From NCBI GenBank assembly GCA_024663395.1, contig JANFAH010000014.1, forward strand, positions 558,001-622,000: DNA of 64,000 nucleotides. Direction: 5' to 3'. A program made the translations under genes and the position numbers. The stretch comes from Pisolithus tinctorius (taxonomy: Eukaryota; Basidiomycota; Agaricomycetes; Boletales; Pisolithaceae). The notes beneath the pieces were generated by a model. That model did not search any database and was not told where the DNA came from. It worked only from the letters and a program-made list of their open reading frames with translations. This document shows positions 33,493 to 43,863 of this stretch, piece after piece. Numbering within the stretch: the first letter of the stretch is position 1; every line of letters starts with the position of its first letter.

Positions 33493-33786
33493 CTTATCGT
33501 TGTACCCTCGCACTCTCCGTCACCATTCCTCGCTTCCTCCGAGAAGGCTCGTGGGTGTACTCGCCAAGTCCCCCAGCCTCTGAACCCGACCCAAACCTCT
33601 TCGTCCCGTACATCCCTGAGCGTCGCTCACTTACTCCGCTCTTCAACCACGACCTCTACCCCCTTCCGCCACCCCCTTCTTACCCCTTCTCCACCGAATC
33701 CGTCTTCCCTTGTTCGCTTCCCACTGAACCCCAGCGACCCCGCTACAACCTTCGCCCCTGTCACACCCTAAGACGCCCAGATCGCT

Positions 33787-34845
33787 ATGGAAGGGATTCA
33801 CGACCAGCTTACCGAGCTCCGCGACACTCTCGATGCCCTTCGAGACGAAAACTACCGACTAAGCAACGAGCTAAGAGATGCTCAAGGAACGATCGCGGCC
33901 ATTGAAGGTCAGCGAAACCAGTGGAATGCCCTCCCCGCCGACGTTATTCAAAGGAGGATTGAGGTGATGGCCGACCCGGGTCAGTACGCCGGTGATCGTG
34001 CCAAGTTTTCGGAATGGTGGGTGAAGATGAAGGTGTGGGTCGCACAGAACAGAACCGCCCTACCTACTGCCCAAGACAAGTGTACCGCAGTATGGTCCCG
34101 CATGACAGGCCCAGTGGCAGGAAGGTTTGCTCAGGCCAAGTTCTCCCTCGCCATCGTCACTGGGGTATGGCCTGATACGGCCGAGATGATCGAGGACATT
34201 GACAGATTCTTTGCCCCTCAAACGGATGTAGAGTGGGCCAAAGCTCAGATGCGCACTATGCGCCAGGGGAACTCTCAGTATGAGGAGTTCTATGCGAAGT
34301 TTGAGTCCCTCAAAGTACAGGGACGCATCACTGATGAAACTGCCGGCTTCTTGCTGGAGAACGCTGTCCATCCCGCCATCGTAAAAGAGGCCCTAAGGAG
34401 GGGATATACACAAGGCAACTATCTCCAGATGACCGTCGCATTTCGAGAGGCCGCCCTTGCCAGGGACCGCTTCAAGCTTCTGTATAATCACTATCCCGAT
34501 GAACCTGCTCCCCGCTCCTCCTACAACCGTCCCTCGTACTCCCCTCGCTTCACTCCTACCGGCACTCAACCCGGTCGTGGCGCCCCTATGGAAATTGGCG
34601 CCGCCCGCTTCCCTCCTCGCCCTGTCCCCTCTCACATCAAGTGCTTCGACTGTCAGGGGAACCACTATAAACGTGATTGCCCTCGTGCCAAAGGAAAGGG
34701 TCCTGCTAGACCCAACATACGAGAAGTAACACAAGATGCACAAGAGACCGCCCTCCGCCAGATGTCGTTTGAGGAGATGCAGGCCTTCTTTTACGACAAG
34801 CAGATTAATGAGATGAAGAGCCAGGGAAAAGAGTTCGGCCAGTAG
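33787..34845 (+). CDS. gag: Gag polyprotein of the chromovirus
   Basis: 352 aa from the ATG at 33787. The N-terminus is coiled-coil (LRDTLDALRDENYRLSNELR). The middle is a Ty3-type capsid region (YAGDRAKFSEWWVKMKVWVA; AQMRTMRQGNSQYEEFYAKF). A CCHC zinc knuckle (CFDCQGNHYKRDC) follows a Pro/Arg-rich linker at about residue 285. The product forms the virus-like particle and packages RNA. The stop is TAG at 34843-34845, with pol open in the -1 frame from 34812. Confidence 0.9.
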   Translation: MEGIHDQLTELRDTLDALRDENYRLSNELRDAQGTIAAIEGQRNQWNALPADVIQRRIEVMADPGQYAGDRAKFSEWWVKMKVWVAQNRTALPTAQDKCTAVWSRMTGPVAGRFAQAKFSLAIVTGVWPDTAEMIEDIDRFFAPQTDVEWAKAQMRTMRQGNSQYEEFYAKFESLKVQGRITDETAGFLLENAVHPAIVKEALRRGYTQGNYLQMTVAFREAALARDRFKLLYNHYPDEPAPRSSYNRPSYSPRFTPTGTQPGRGAPMEIGAARFPPRPVPSHIKCFDCQGNHYKRDCPRAKGKGPARPNIREVTQDAQETALRQMSFEEMQAFFYDKQINEMKSQGKEFGQ

Positions 34846-37800
34846 AGGATCGGGTCTCCACTGGCTACGTTTATAATAAGTTTTCTGTCTTAGGCGTTGA
34901 CGATTTCCCTACCGAGCAGGATATATTTAACTCGGAGATCACTATACCATCTGAAGAGGCGACCCCAGTGGGCGCGGCCGCAGATGTAAAACTACCGGTG
35001 CTTAATTCCTCTTGCGATAAAAATAAAAACACGCCTATCCAGAAAACAGAAGAGACCCCGAAAATAAGGACGGCAGATCCAAAGGCAGAATTGGAGTTAG
35101 AGGTAGTGTTGGAAGGACGAGAAAAGAAGTGGAGTGTAAAAGCGTTGGTGGACTCCGGAGCCAATGACACCTTCCTGGACAAGAAATGGGCCGATGAAAA
35201 CGATGTTCCGCTGATCAAGCTTGGTCGCCCTGTCGCCGTCCTTAACGTTGATGGAACCCCTAATGTGGCAGGCAATATCACCCACATCGCCTCCCTCGTA
35301 ATGAACTACCAGGGCCACCGAGAGTCTGTCTGGGCTCAGGTCACCACACTCGGCACGCACCCTCTGATACTCGGCTACACCTGGCTACGAAAACACAACC
35401 CAGAGGTCTGTTGGGAAACCAAGCAGGTGAGGTTGTCCCGTTGTCCTCGCGAGTGCCATGACCTGGCCCCAAGGACAAGAGCAGAGAGGATAACGGAGGA
35501 GCAAGAAGCCCGGGACATGGAATACCTTTACCCGAAACTCCGCTCTACCAGAATTCGGACCGGCACTACTGAGGAGCTTGTTCCAAAGGAATACCATCAG
35601 TACCTAAAGGTCTTCTCAAAGGAAGAGTCGGAAAGAATGCCACTTCGTAAACCGTGGGACCATGCCATCGACCTTAAAGAAACTTTTACTCCCAAACGTG
35701 GTCGTCTCATCCCGCTCTCCGTAGAAGAACAAAAGGAGGTGTCTGATTTCCTTGAAGACCAACTTCGGAAAGGCTACATCCGCCCCTCAAAGTCACCACA
35801 GACCTCTCCGGTATTCTTTGTTCCGAAGAAAGATGGAAAGAAACGTATGGTTCAGGACTACCGTTACCTCAACGAACATACGGTTAAGAATGCGTACCCT
35901 CTCCCCCTCATTTCTCAGCTCGTCGACAAGCTCAAGGGCTGTAAACTCTTCACCAAGATGGATCTCCGGTGGGGATACAACAATGTTCGTGTCAAGGAAG
36001 GAGATGAATGGAAGGCTGCCTTTGTCACTCATAAAGGCGCTTACGAACCGCTGGTCATGTACTTTGGCCTCTGCAACTCGCCGTCTACCTTCCAAAACAT
36101 GATGAACGACATCTTTGGTGACATGGAGGATGTCCTGGTGGTCTATATCGACGACCTGATGATCTTCACAAAGACAGACGATGAAAAGGAGCATGACAGG
36201 ATCGTCCTAGAGGTGTTAAAAAGACTGGAGGAAAATGATCTCTTCGTCAAACCAGAGAAGTGCTTCTTCAAGCAGAAGCAGGTAGAGTTCTTGGGCATGG
36301 TGGTTGGAACCGAAGGAGTCAGTATGGACGAGGGTAAGGTAAAGGCCATTACCGAGTGGCCGGTTCCTACGAAAGTCCGCTCGGTACGAGCCTTTTTAGG
36401 TCTAGCGAACTTCTATCACCACTTCATCAAGGACTTCGCCCAGATCGCTCGTCCACTCAATGACCTCACAAGAAAAGACCAGCTCTGGACTTGGGGCCAA
36501 CGAGAGCAGCAGGCTTTCGATGCCTTGAAGGTCGCCTTCACTACCGCCCCTGTCCTCGCTTTCCCAGATCAGGATAGGGAGTTCCGTCTAGAGACCGATG
36601 CCTCTGACTTTGCCACCGGTGCTGTCCTCTCCGTGAAATGTGAAGATGACCTCTGGCGACCTGTCGCCTTCTACTCCCATTCCATGTCTCCCCCAGAACG
36701 GAACTACCAGGTCTTCGACAAGGAGATGCTAGCCATAATTCGTGCCCTGGAAACGTGGCGACACTACCTCGAGGCCACCCCTTATCAGTTTGAAATCTGG
36801 ACGGATCACGCAAACCTCCAGTATTTCATGAAGGCGCAGAACCTGGACCGTCGCCAGGCACGCTGGGCACAGTACCTCTCTCGCTTCAACTACAAGCTGG
36901 TGTACAAGCCCGGGTCCTCAATGGCCAAGGCTGATGCCCTTTCTAGAAGAGAGGATCACGAGCCGAAAGGGTCAGACAATCAGGGCGTCACGTTGCTCGA
37001 TCCCTCCAGAGTAGCAGCCACCCTGGTGGTAGGAGAGGACACTGACCTTCTCGTTGCCCTGAAGTCCGCCTCCTTGGTAACACCGCAACCCGAAGGTTCT
37101 GTCCTCACAGAGGGGTTGTATGTCTGTCAAGGGAAGGTCTATGTTCCACCCGCTGTCAGGATGCACTGCCTCGAAAAACATCACGACACCCCAGTCGCAG
37201 GACACCCTGGTTGGAAAAAGACCCTGGAACTCGTTTCCCGTAACTACGTCTGGCCGGGAATGACAGCCACTGTCAGAGACTATGTCTCAGCGTGTCATCG
37301 TTGCCAGATGGCTAAGAGTTCCAGGACTCCCCCTGCAGGAAGGCTCCTTCCGAACCCTGTTCCAGAATGCCCATGGACTGACATCTCAGTCGACTTCATG
37401 GAGTTACCTGAAGCACAGGGCTTCGACAACGTCATGGTGGTGGTAGACAGATTTTCGAAGGAGGTAGTCTTTATCCCCACTACAAAGGAGGTTTCCTCGT
37501 TACAAACAGCTGAACTCTTTCGTGACCATGTGTGGACTCAGCATGGCCTCCCCTCCTCTGTCATTTCCGATCGTGGTCCCCAGTTCGCCAGCGCATTCAC
37601 CACTGAGCTCTGCAAGATGCTTGGGGTCAAACCCAAGCTCTCCACTGCCTTCCACCCCCAAACGGACGGTCAAACGGAGCGCCTCAACCAGGACCTGCAG
37701 CAGTATCTCCGTCTCTTTGTCAATGACCGGCAGGATTCTTGGCCTTCTTGGCTTAAGGTCGCCCAGTTCTCCTATAATAACAAGCGACAGGAGTCTACTG

Positions 37801-38531
37801 GCAAAAGCCCCTTCTCGGTCACTCGTTCCTACACCCCTAGGATGGGAGTGGAACCCTTCCTTTCCAAGGCGGAGGCGGCTACAGATCATGCTGTTGACCT
37901 CGCTAAGGTTTTAGAAGACACAAAGAAGGCTCTGAATAAAGCTGCAGAACGGATGAAGGTGTCTGCAGATACGTCTCGTTCTGACGCCCCTTCCTACTCA
38001 GTTGGTGACATGGTCTGGCTGGAAACCTCCCGCATCTCTCTCTCTGGCCGCCCTTCCAGAAAACTCACGGAACGATGGATCGGCCCCTATAGGGTTGTCT
38101 CACTCAAACCCAATGCGGTAGAACTAAAACTTCCAAAAACCCTCAAAATCCATCCCGTCGTTAATGTCTCTCGGGTTAAGCCATACAAGGGACCTTTGGA
38201 GGGCCAAACTGTTGCCCGTCCAGGACCGGTGGTGGGACATGAGGGCGACGAGGAGTTTGAGGTGGATTATGTCGCCGATTCTCGCCTAAAACGGAACAGG
38301 CTTGAATACCTCGTCCATTGGAAGGGCTACCATGACGAGGATCGCACTTGGGAACCTGAGTCCGCTTTGAAATCTGCCCCTGGTGCTGTCAGAGACTTCC
38401 ATCGCCGTAACCCTTCTGCTCCTCGGAAGCTCCGTGGCATGGATTCCTCCCTTTTCTCCTCCCTCTTCAAACCCCTGGAAAACTTTACCGACACTGTCCC
38501 TACCTTCAATCGCCTGGAAGTCGATTTCTAA
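34812..38531 (+). CDS. pol: Pol polyprotein: protease, RT, RNase H, integrase, chromodomain
   Basis: Open from just after a TGA at 34809-34811 to TAA at 38529-38531. Counting from 34968: aspartic protease VDSGANDTFLD (about 60), RT with DLRWGYNNVRV and the YIDD active site (about 393), RNase H start TDASD (about 543), integrase zinc site HHDT...H...CHRC (about 738-780), integrase core Asp in SVDFMELP (about 807), Asp in SDRGPQF (about 867) and Glu in QTERLN (about 902), and a C-terminal chromodomain (EYLVHWKGYHDEDRTWEPES, about 1110-1130). No stop or missing catalytic residue was seen. Chromodomains of this class direct integration to modified histone H3. Confidence 0.95.
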   Translation, partial: DEEPGKRVRPVEDRVSTGYVYNKFSVLGVDDFPTEQDIFNSEITIPSEEATPVGAAADVKLPVLNSSCDKNKNTPIQKTEETPKIRTADPKAELELEVVLEGREKKWSVKALVDSGANDTFLDKKWADENDVPLIKLGRPVAVLNVDGTPNVAGNITHIASLVMNYQGHRESVWAQVTTLGTHPLILGYTWLRKHNPEVCWETKQVRLSRCPRECHDLAPRTRAERITEEQEARDMEYLYPKLRSTRIRTGTTEELVPKEYHQYLKVFSKEESERMPLRKPWDHAIDLKETFTPKRGRLIPLSVEEQKEVSDFLEDQLRKGYIRPSKSPQTSPVFFVPKKDGKKRMVQDYRYLNEHTVKNAYPLPLISQLVDKLKGCKLFTKMDLRWGYNNVRVKEGDEWKAAFVTHKGAYEPLVMYFGLCNSPSTFQNMMNDIFGDMEDVLVVYIDDLMIFTKTDDEKEHDRIVLEVLKRLEENDLFVKPEKCFFKQKQVEFLGMVVGTEGVSMDEGKVKAITEWPVPTKVRSVRAFLGLANFYHHFIKDFAQIARPLNDLTRKDQLWTWGQREQQAFDALKVAFTTAPVLAFPDQDREFRLETDASDFATGAVLSVKCEDDLWRPVAFYSHSMSPPERNYQVFDKEMLAIIRALETWRHYLEATPYQFEIWTDHANLQYFMKAQNLDRRQARWAQYLSRFNYKLVYKPGSSMAKADALSRREDHEPKGSDNQGVTLLDPSRVAATLVVGEDTDLLVALKSASLVTPQPEGSVLTEGLYVCQGKVYVPPAVRMHCLEKHHDTPVAGHPGWKKTLELVSRNYVWPGMTATVRDYVSACHRCQMAKSSRTPPAGRLLPNPVPECPWTDISVDFMELPEAQGFDNVMVVVDRFSKEVVFIPTTKEVSSLQTAELFRDHVWTQHGLPSSVISDRGPQFASAFTTELCKMLGVKPKLSTAFHPQTDGQTERLNQDLQQYLRLFVNDRQDSWPSWLKVAQFSYNNKRQESTGKSPFSVTRSYTPRMGVEPFLSKAEAATDHAVDLAKVLEDTKKALNKAAERMKVSADTSRSDAPSYSVGDMVWLETSRISLSGRPSRKLTERWIGPYRVVSLKPNAVELKLPKTLKIHPVVNVSRVKPYKGPLEGQTVARPGPVVGHEGDEEFEVDYVADSRLKRNRLEYLVHWKGYHDEDRTWEPESALKSAPGAVRDFHRRNPSAPRKLRGMDSSLFSSLFKPLENFTDTVPTFNRLEVDF
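34824..34830 (+). promoter_or_regulatory. Probable -1 ribosomal frameshift site
   Basis: In the gag frame the codons CAG GGA AAA present the heptamer G GGA AAA, a canonical X XXY YYZ slip site. It is 12 bases before the gag stop and inside the 34812-34845 overlap with pol. A -1 slip here continues straight into pol. A downstream stimulatory structure was not established. Confidence 0.65.
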
Positions 38532-38542
38532 GGAGGGGATAG

Positions 38543-38936
38543 TGTTACGATACGTACTCTTTTCTTTTCGTTTCTTTCCTTTTCGTCTTATCTAATCTTT
38601 GCGTCTTATCTTGTCTCTCGGACTCGGCCCGGACTCCGGTCTGGGCCTTGCCTCACCTTTACCTTGCTTCCTCCTTCTGGTACGTTCCGCTCCACTGTGA
38701 CATCGTTATGACATCACTATGATGTCATGGACCTCATGTACACCTCACCGTTGCCTCATGTACTGTAGTATAAGTACCGTTGCTCAATCACCCAACTAGC
38801 TCTAAGCTAGTTCATTTGGGTCTTCGAGTCCTAAAGTCGCCTGCTTCTAAGCTGTCTCCTCCTTCTTCTCTCTTCTTCTTTCTGTTGGTTCTTGGTGCGA
38901 GCCTACAACAAACCCTGTTGTTTAGGTCTCGTCACA
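38543..38936 (+). repeat. 3' LTR
   Basis: 394 bp; one substitution relative to the 5' LTR. Preceded by the polypurine tract and followed by AAGGA (38937-38941). Confidence 0.95.
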
Positions 38937-40641
38937 AAGGATGAGGGCTTCTGCGCCCTGATGTCCAGTTTCCGCTTCGTACTGTGACACTGCCTTGCGT
39001 CTAGCTGTTGCAACCTACCAGTATGTCAGGCACACTCGGGCGCGATATCTGTGAGAGTTCAAGTACCGTAACACGCCGAGCTCGCTGACGATTCTGTCCC
39101 AGCCTCTCCTTAGTCCTGCGTGCACCTTGATCACTCGTTTCCTCTTTTACCCTTTTGTGGATCGTGCGGAAGTATGTTTTCACGCAATCTTTCATTATTT
39201 GGAGGTTGAAAGACTTGTCAGGTATGGTTTTTAATTGGAGCTGTTCCCTCTGGCTCTATTGCATGTCGGGTGAGCGCTTGCAATTCTCATATTATTCACG
39301 CGCTACCAGATGATACCTTTTCATTATTAAAGACACACTCGGCGACTTCTTTAATGAACATGTCATTCAGTTTGTCGTCTACGTTGCCGAGCCAGTTGGG
39401 GCGCCAAAGACGTGTGCTGTCACTCGTCGATATGAAAGGTTCGTCGTTCTCGAGTGGTTTGATAGCAGCAAGGGCTGCGACGCGGTTTCTTTTCGTCCCT
39501 TCACACTCGATTCCACACATGTGAGAGAAGAGCGGCTGGATAATAGACTGGTGCCCGGTGAGTGCGCACTCCGATACTGAACAATAGCGTAACGTACCTT
39601 GAGAACAGAATGGTCATTTGAATTTGTTCTCAACGAAGTATGCTTCTGTTGATCCACACATTTCTCCTGCAGTTCTCTAAGCATTTGCTCGACAGTTTCA
39701 AGGCGCGAAACGAGAGATTCAGTTGCCTCCCTGACGCTGGTAAGCTGTTCTTCCATGCTGGTGTTGGCCTCGCTGAGGTGTTTGACATGAGCCGTGAGCT
39801 GTGCAACCGTAGCATGCAGGCTAAGCTGGTCTCCTTGGTAAGATCCAGTTCGAGAGCGGGATGCTGAATATAAAGTCTGATAGTCTTCCATTGGCGTCTC
39901 ACTACGTCCTCTGCCATTCGACTGACTATGGGAAGGTCTTCCAGCATACGAGAAGGACGTTTCATCACGACCGTTGACACCCCCATGGTAAGGAGTGAAG
40001 CCAAGATGTTGGCTTGGTTGGTTTCCTCGGTGTGGATAGGATACCTCGTCCTGCGATCCCTGCGAATCGACGGCACCGGTCGGCTCCATCATATCAAAGG
40101 AGAACTCGGGTGACAAGAGCTTGGCAGATAGGGTGAGTTGATCGACTGACAACAATGATTAGTAGTGACTGACCGATGGTCCACCGTGGTCTCTTCACTG
40201 AGCAGGGCCAGGTCCAAATGGATCATCTAGGCCTGGCGCAGAAGGGAGGTGAGTGCCCTGCGGGGTGTTTGAGGGCGCCATGTTCATCTGTGATACGTGA
40301 TGTCCACGCGCGATGCTATTAATATTCTGGCTCAACGACTGGGATCCAGGTATCGCTCCACCACTCGGAAGTCTTTGGCGTTGAAGGTGCAAGGAGCTGG
40401 AGGGCGTCATGTGTGTCTGGGTCTGTGGTACGTGACGACCGCGATGAGTTCCCTCCTGGCTCATCAACTGGGACCCAGGCGTCAGCAGTGGGGCGCCACC
40501 TGTGAGCCTCTGCGAATGCATCATATCCTGCCGTTCACCAAGGAGGGGAGCAAGCAAATGTGGGCAATTTTTTTGCACAGCTGGGGGCGCTGGGTAGGCA
40601 TTTTGGAAGCACGCATTGTACTAGGCACTCATCGAATATAA
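38937..40641 (-). pseudogene. Uncharacterised Agaricomycete gene, 5' part (split by the retrotransposon)
   Basis: Minus-strand exons from about 40641: a Gln/Ser/Pro-rich N-terminus (SQNINSIARGHHVSQMNMAP), a coiled coil at 39640-40155 (LSLHATVAQLTAHVKHLSEA; TESLVSRLETVEQMLRELQE), then GIECEGTKRNRVAALAAIKP and RPNWLGNVDDKLNDMFIKEV, then NLQIMKDCVKTYFRTIHKRV, and last AVSQYEAETGHQGAEALIL, which reaches the AAGGA site. Removing the LTR element and one AAGGA copy joins ...EALIL directly and in frame to TDLGSD... at 33085. Function unknown; the coiled coil suggests self-association. Confidence 0.65.
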
Positions 40642-40994
40642 TCTGATCTGGTTATCCTGAAAAACACGACTGAAGGCGGGAGGATCAATTGCATTTATAC
40701 GATTTAACTCGGTGTACATAGCTCATAGTCACATTCGAATCTGATCTGATTATTGTCGCGAAGGTAAAAATCATCATGGTGATAGGCATGCAAATCCGAC
40801 CAGATTATGCTCCAAAACGAGAACACTTCGGCACTATATTCAGACATATTATTAGGAGTAGCTACCCTCGGGATATACAACGGTTATTGTCATTGATCCG
40901 ACTATCTCCGGACCTGATTAAAAACCCGTTTCCGCAGTGACTATATGTTCTTACAAATATTATTCAGGGAAGAACACTTTTTGTCCACGGATTG
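40642..40994. other. Intergenic between divergent genes
   Basis: Holds several AATCTGATCTG-like words (40636, 40738) and the related CCGACCAGATTA. Could be regulatory or a decayed repeat. Confidence 0.3.
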
Positions 40995-41441
40995 ATGGGG
41001 TTGTCTGAGAGAGCCTTCCAAAAGGCTTTGGCAATGAAGGAGGCCGACCGAGAATCAAGGCGACTCCGTGCTCTTACTACTGCTTGGGAGATCGAGGCTA
41101 TCGACTGCCGGAGAGATTTCCTCCTTGCGATGCAAGAAGAAGAAGAGACTCAGTTCCTTCGGTCGACTAAAGATCTCCAGTTTTTCAAGGATATCATGGA
41201 GCGTCGCTCAGTCAGTCAATTGGAAGAGGAGGAAGAGTACCACATTGGGGCTTATGGACAGGATTTAACGCTGCTCGCATTGGAGGATGAACGCCTCAAC
41301 CAGATGGAGGAAGTCACAGGTAAATTCGAAGACAACAAAGTGCTCGACTCCAAAGATAATCTGATGGCCTTCTTGGCCACTTCCGTTAATGTTGATGAAA
41401 GTGACACAGATGTGAGTGAAGAAGACGAAAGCGAAAATTGA
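40995..41441 (+). CDS. Small charged coiled-coil protein, unknown
   Basis: 148 aa from the ATG at 40995; single open frame. Helical, rich in Glu, Arg and Lys (AMKEADRESRRLRALTTAWE; LEEEEEYHIG) with an acidic tail (ESDTDVSEEDESEN). No known domain. An upstream exon is possible because the frame is open to the left. It lies 250 bp upstream of the DUF6532-like gene on the same strand. Confidence 0.5.
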   Translation: MGLSERAFQKALAMKEADRESRRLRALTTAWEIEAIDCRRDFLLAMQEEEETQFLRSTKDLQFFKDIMERRSVSQLEEEEEYHIGAYGQDLTLLALEDERLNQMEEVTGKFEDNKVLDSKDNLMAFLATSVNVDESDTDVSEEDESEN

Positions 41442-41701
41442 TCACGATAATTTCGGTAAGCCTCTATTCTTCTTTGCATCATCACAACTCTAACCGCCAT
41501 GCCAGCCTCAGTGGCTATTTGTTCTTTTTTCTTTCTTTTCTTTAGTCAATTAGCATGATCATTCCGCATTGTGTAACGAAACTCTCCACGCTTTCCCCGT
41601 ATACAAATTTGTATTTGATTGATGCCCGATATACGCGATAAGATACACACGTGTAAGCCGCGATGTCTCCTGGACAAGGATGCGTTGTGTTTTCAACCAC
41701 C

Positions 41702-43373
41702 ATGAGCTCGCAGGCAAAAAGCAAAAAAGCAAAGGTGAGCAAATCTGTGCGCTCAGAAAAAGACGCTAACACTTCGGTTTCTTACAGACGAGGCCAAAGT
41801 ACCCTGCTTCATCTGGTTTGAACCCAGCGGGAAACCCAGCGGCAAGCCAGCTGAACATCGCGGACGAGCAGCCATTGACAGCATCGGCGATTGACCAGCA
41901 ACTGTGGTCTCAAGCGAACTTTCTTCAATATCAGTACCCCGATGACCACGATCAAGGTCTCCTAACTACCACAGACACCGGACATGAATACCCTCATCCC
42001 CCGATCTCCAATCCCGCCAATGCTAGCTACGGCGCTGCACTGCCACTCCCCTTCGATCCTGCCAACGCTAGCTGCAGCACTGTGCCACCGGTCCCTTTCA
42101 ATCTCACCAATGCTAGCTACGGCACTGCGCCACCGGTCCCCTTCAATCCTGCCAACACTAGCTACAGCACTGCACCACCAATCCCCGTGGATCTTGGACA
42201 TCCGATGGGTTCAACGGCATATCTGTATTCGCCCCCAAATTTCGATTATGCACCATCAGCCCTTGTCACAAGGCGGCTAAACCACTTATCATCCCATGTC
42301 TTTCCGTATTCCCCTCAAACGCAACGCATCGGGAACATCGAAAGGCCCCTTCGAGGTGGAGAGGAAGTATCCAACCAGCATTTTGTCGTCACCGGGAAAT
42401 CCGTTATTCGAGTAAGTACTAAGAATTGTAGCAAATGTATGTAAGCAACTCTAACACGTTTTACAGCAAGTCGGTCAAACAACGCGGAGTATTGCACGAG
42501 GCTCTGCCTCGGCTTCACTGCCCACAGTACATCCAACACCAGACGCTAGCAGCTCAGCCACTATCGACCCAGGACTTCAAGCAGCCAACATCAGCACAGC
42601 TGTGCGTTTCAACCTGAAGCGGCGCCTTTTTATTACAAACCTCCTGCCCAAGAAATCCGAATTATCTGCGATAATTACACAGGCATTGCAGGAAACTGCA
42701 TTAGGCCACACCGGAGGTAAGCCTGCGAACATTGCTGTTGACAATCTGACAGCTGCTGCAGGTGACTGGTTAAGAACCAACATAATGAGCGAGACAAACA
42801 AGTTGAAGGAGGTCGCGACAAACATACGCTCCGACTTCAGGAGTGCTGCGCGCATCCTGGCGTTACCACTCTATGGCCTCACGGTTCCAGTACAAAGGCG
42901 CGGTGAAGAGGTGCAGCTACGCAAAGACCGGATCCCGTACCTCCTCAAAGATTTCGCGTGGCTAGATGAACCTAAAACGGTACAAATCCTTTCTCCGTTT
43001 GATGTGTGTACTCAATCATCTTAAGTGTGCAGCCAGTGACAGCGTCGCTGTAGTTCCCTTTGGCCACCCTGCACTTGTACAACTCGTCCTCAATCTCTTG
43101 TGGGGAGAGAAGCAGTATTGTAGGTTTGTCGACACCGAGCGAAGGGACCTCAAAGTGGTGATTGCCCTCGCAGGCACGGCCTTGTGACTGGCACTCAGAG
43201 AATATTCCAGCGGAATGTTTTTGGCACTTGAATTCAGTCTCAAGGACAATCATGCTATACATCGAAGTATAACCCGTCGTATTATGAACTTGCAGGGAAC
43301 TGAACTTCTGGACTACACCATGTTGGTGGATGATTTGATTGCACGAGGAAAGGAGATGATAGGAGCTCCTTAA
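41702..43373 (+). CDS. DUF6532-like protein with internal peptide repeats (probably inactivated)
   Basis: ATG at 41702 (MSSQAKSKKAK) splices (GTGAGC...TTACAG) to TRPKYPASSGLNPAGNPA. Residues about 85-145 hold four imperfect repeats of about 20 residues (PANASYGTAPPVPF type). After an intron near 42412-42465 the conserved part follows: RFNLKRRLFITNLLPKKSEL, LKEVATNIRSDFRSAARILA, then FGHPALVQLVLNLLWGEKQY, and LREYSSGMFLALEFSLKDNH. This ordering resembles DUF6532 proteins of Agaricomycetes (function unknown). A TGA at 43185-43187 interrupts the last block, and the splice near 42980-43028 does not keep frame, so the copy is likely dead. The DUF assignment is moderate. Confidence 0.5.
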
Positions 43374-43863
43374 CATCTTATCGCATCTTTGATAGTGTTA
43401 GATAATGTCATGTACCAATCAGACGAGCAATAGCATATCCGATACATCACCGCGTCGTGTGATAATCTAATGAAGAGCGAAGAACATCACTTTACATCAC
43501 AACTTAGACAGCGCTTGTACTACTTGCTAAATGGGGGCTCTAAGAGTCTCTTAGACCTCGCTTACATTTGCAGATGAAGAGTCTGAATAAGCCATCACAC
43601 GTCAGCGTCACTAGTCACTGGTCAACATCAAACATATGAAAAATGCTTGCTACAAGCTTGCTGGAACATGCTTACAGAATGTGCCTTAGTGAACTAGAAA
43701 GCTAGAAAAAATGCATCCAAAAAAATCCAAAAAAAACCTCTAACAACTATGATCAGTATTACTGTAATAGCAACCAGTGAGGGTTACGCATGTAATAGAT
43801 TGTAGAAAAATATATCGTGAAAATATATACTAATAGTACTTGTCCGAGACTCCGTAGCATGCG
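43374..43863. other. Intergenic between convergent genes
   Basis: AT-richer, no gene. Contains poly-A stretches near 43715-43735 and 43803-43830. Confidence 0.4.

Larger units (their letters stand above)
33086..38936 (+). mobile_element. Complete Ty3/gypsy LTR retrotransposon (chromovirus)
   Basis: 394-bp LTRs at both ends begin TGTTACGA and end CGTCACA. They differ at one base (C in the left, T in the right, in AAGC[C/T]GTCT), so insertion is recent. A 5-bp AAGGA duplication flanks it. Order: LTR, primer-binding region, gag with zinc knuckle, pol in the -1 frame (protease, RT, RNase H, integrase, chromodomain), polypurine tract AAGGAGGGGAT at 38530-38540, LTR. All key motifs are intact, so it may be mobile. 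It sits in an exon of a minus-strand gene. Confidence 0.95.

Noticed and set aside
35793..36194. Long minus-strand open frames inside pol
   Set aside because: They are antisense shadows of the retrotransposon pol coding sequence.
43185..43187. Selenocysteine reading of the in-frame TGA
   Set aside because: Fungi of this group are not known to use selenocysteine, and another frame problem lies just upstream; a nonsense mutation is simpler.
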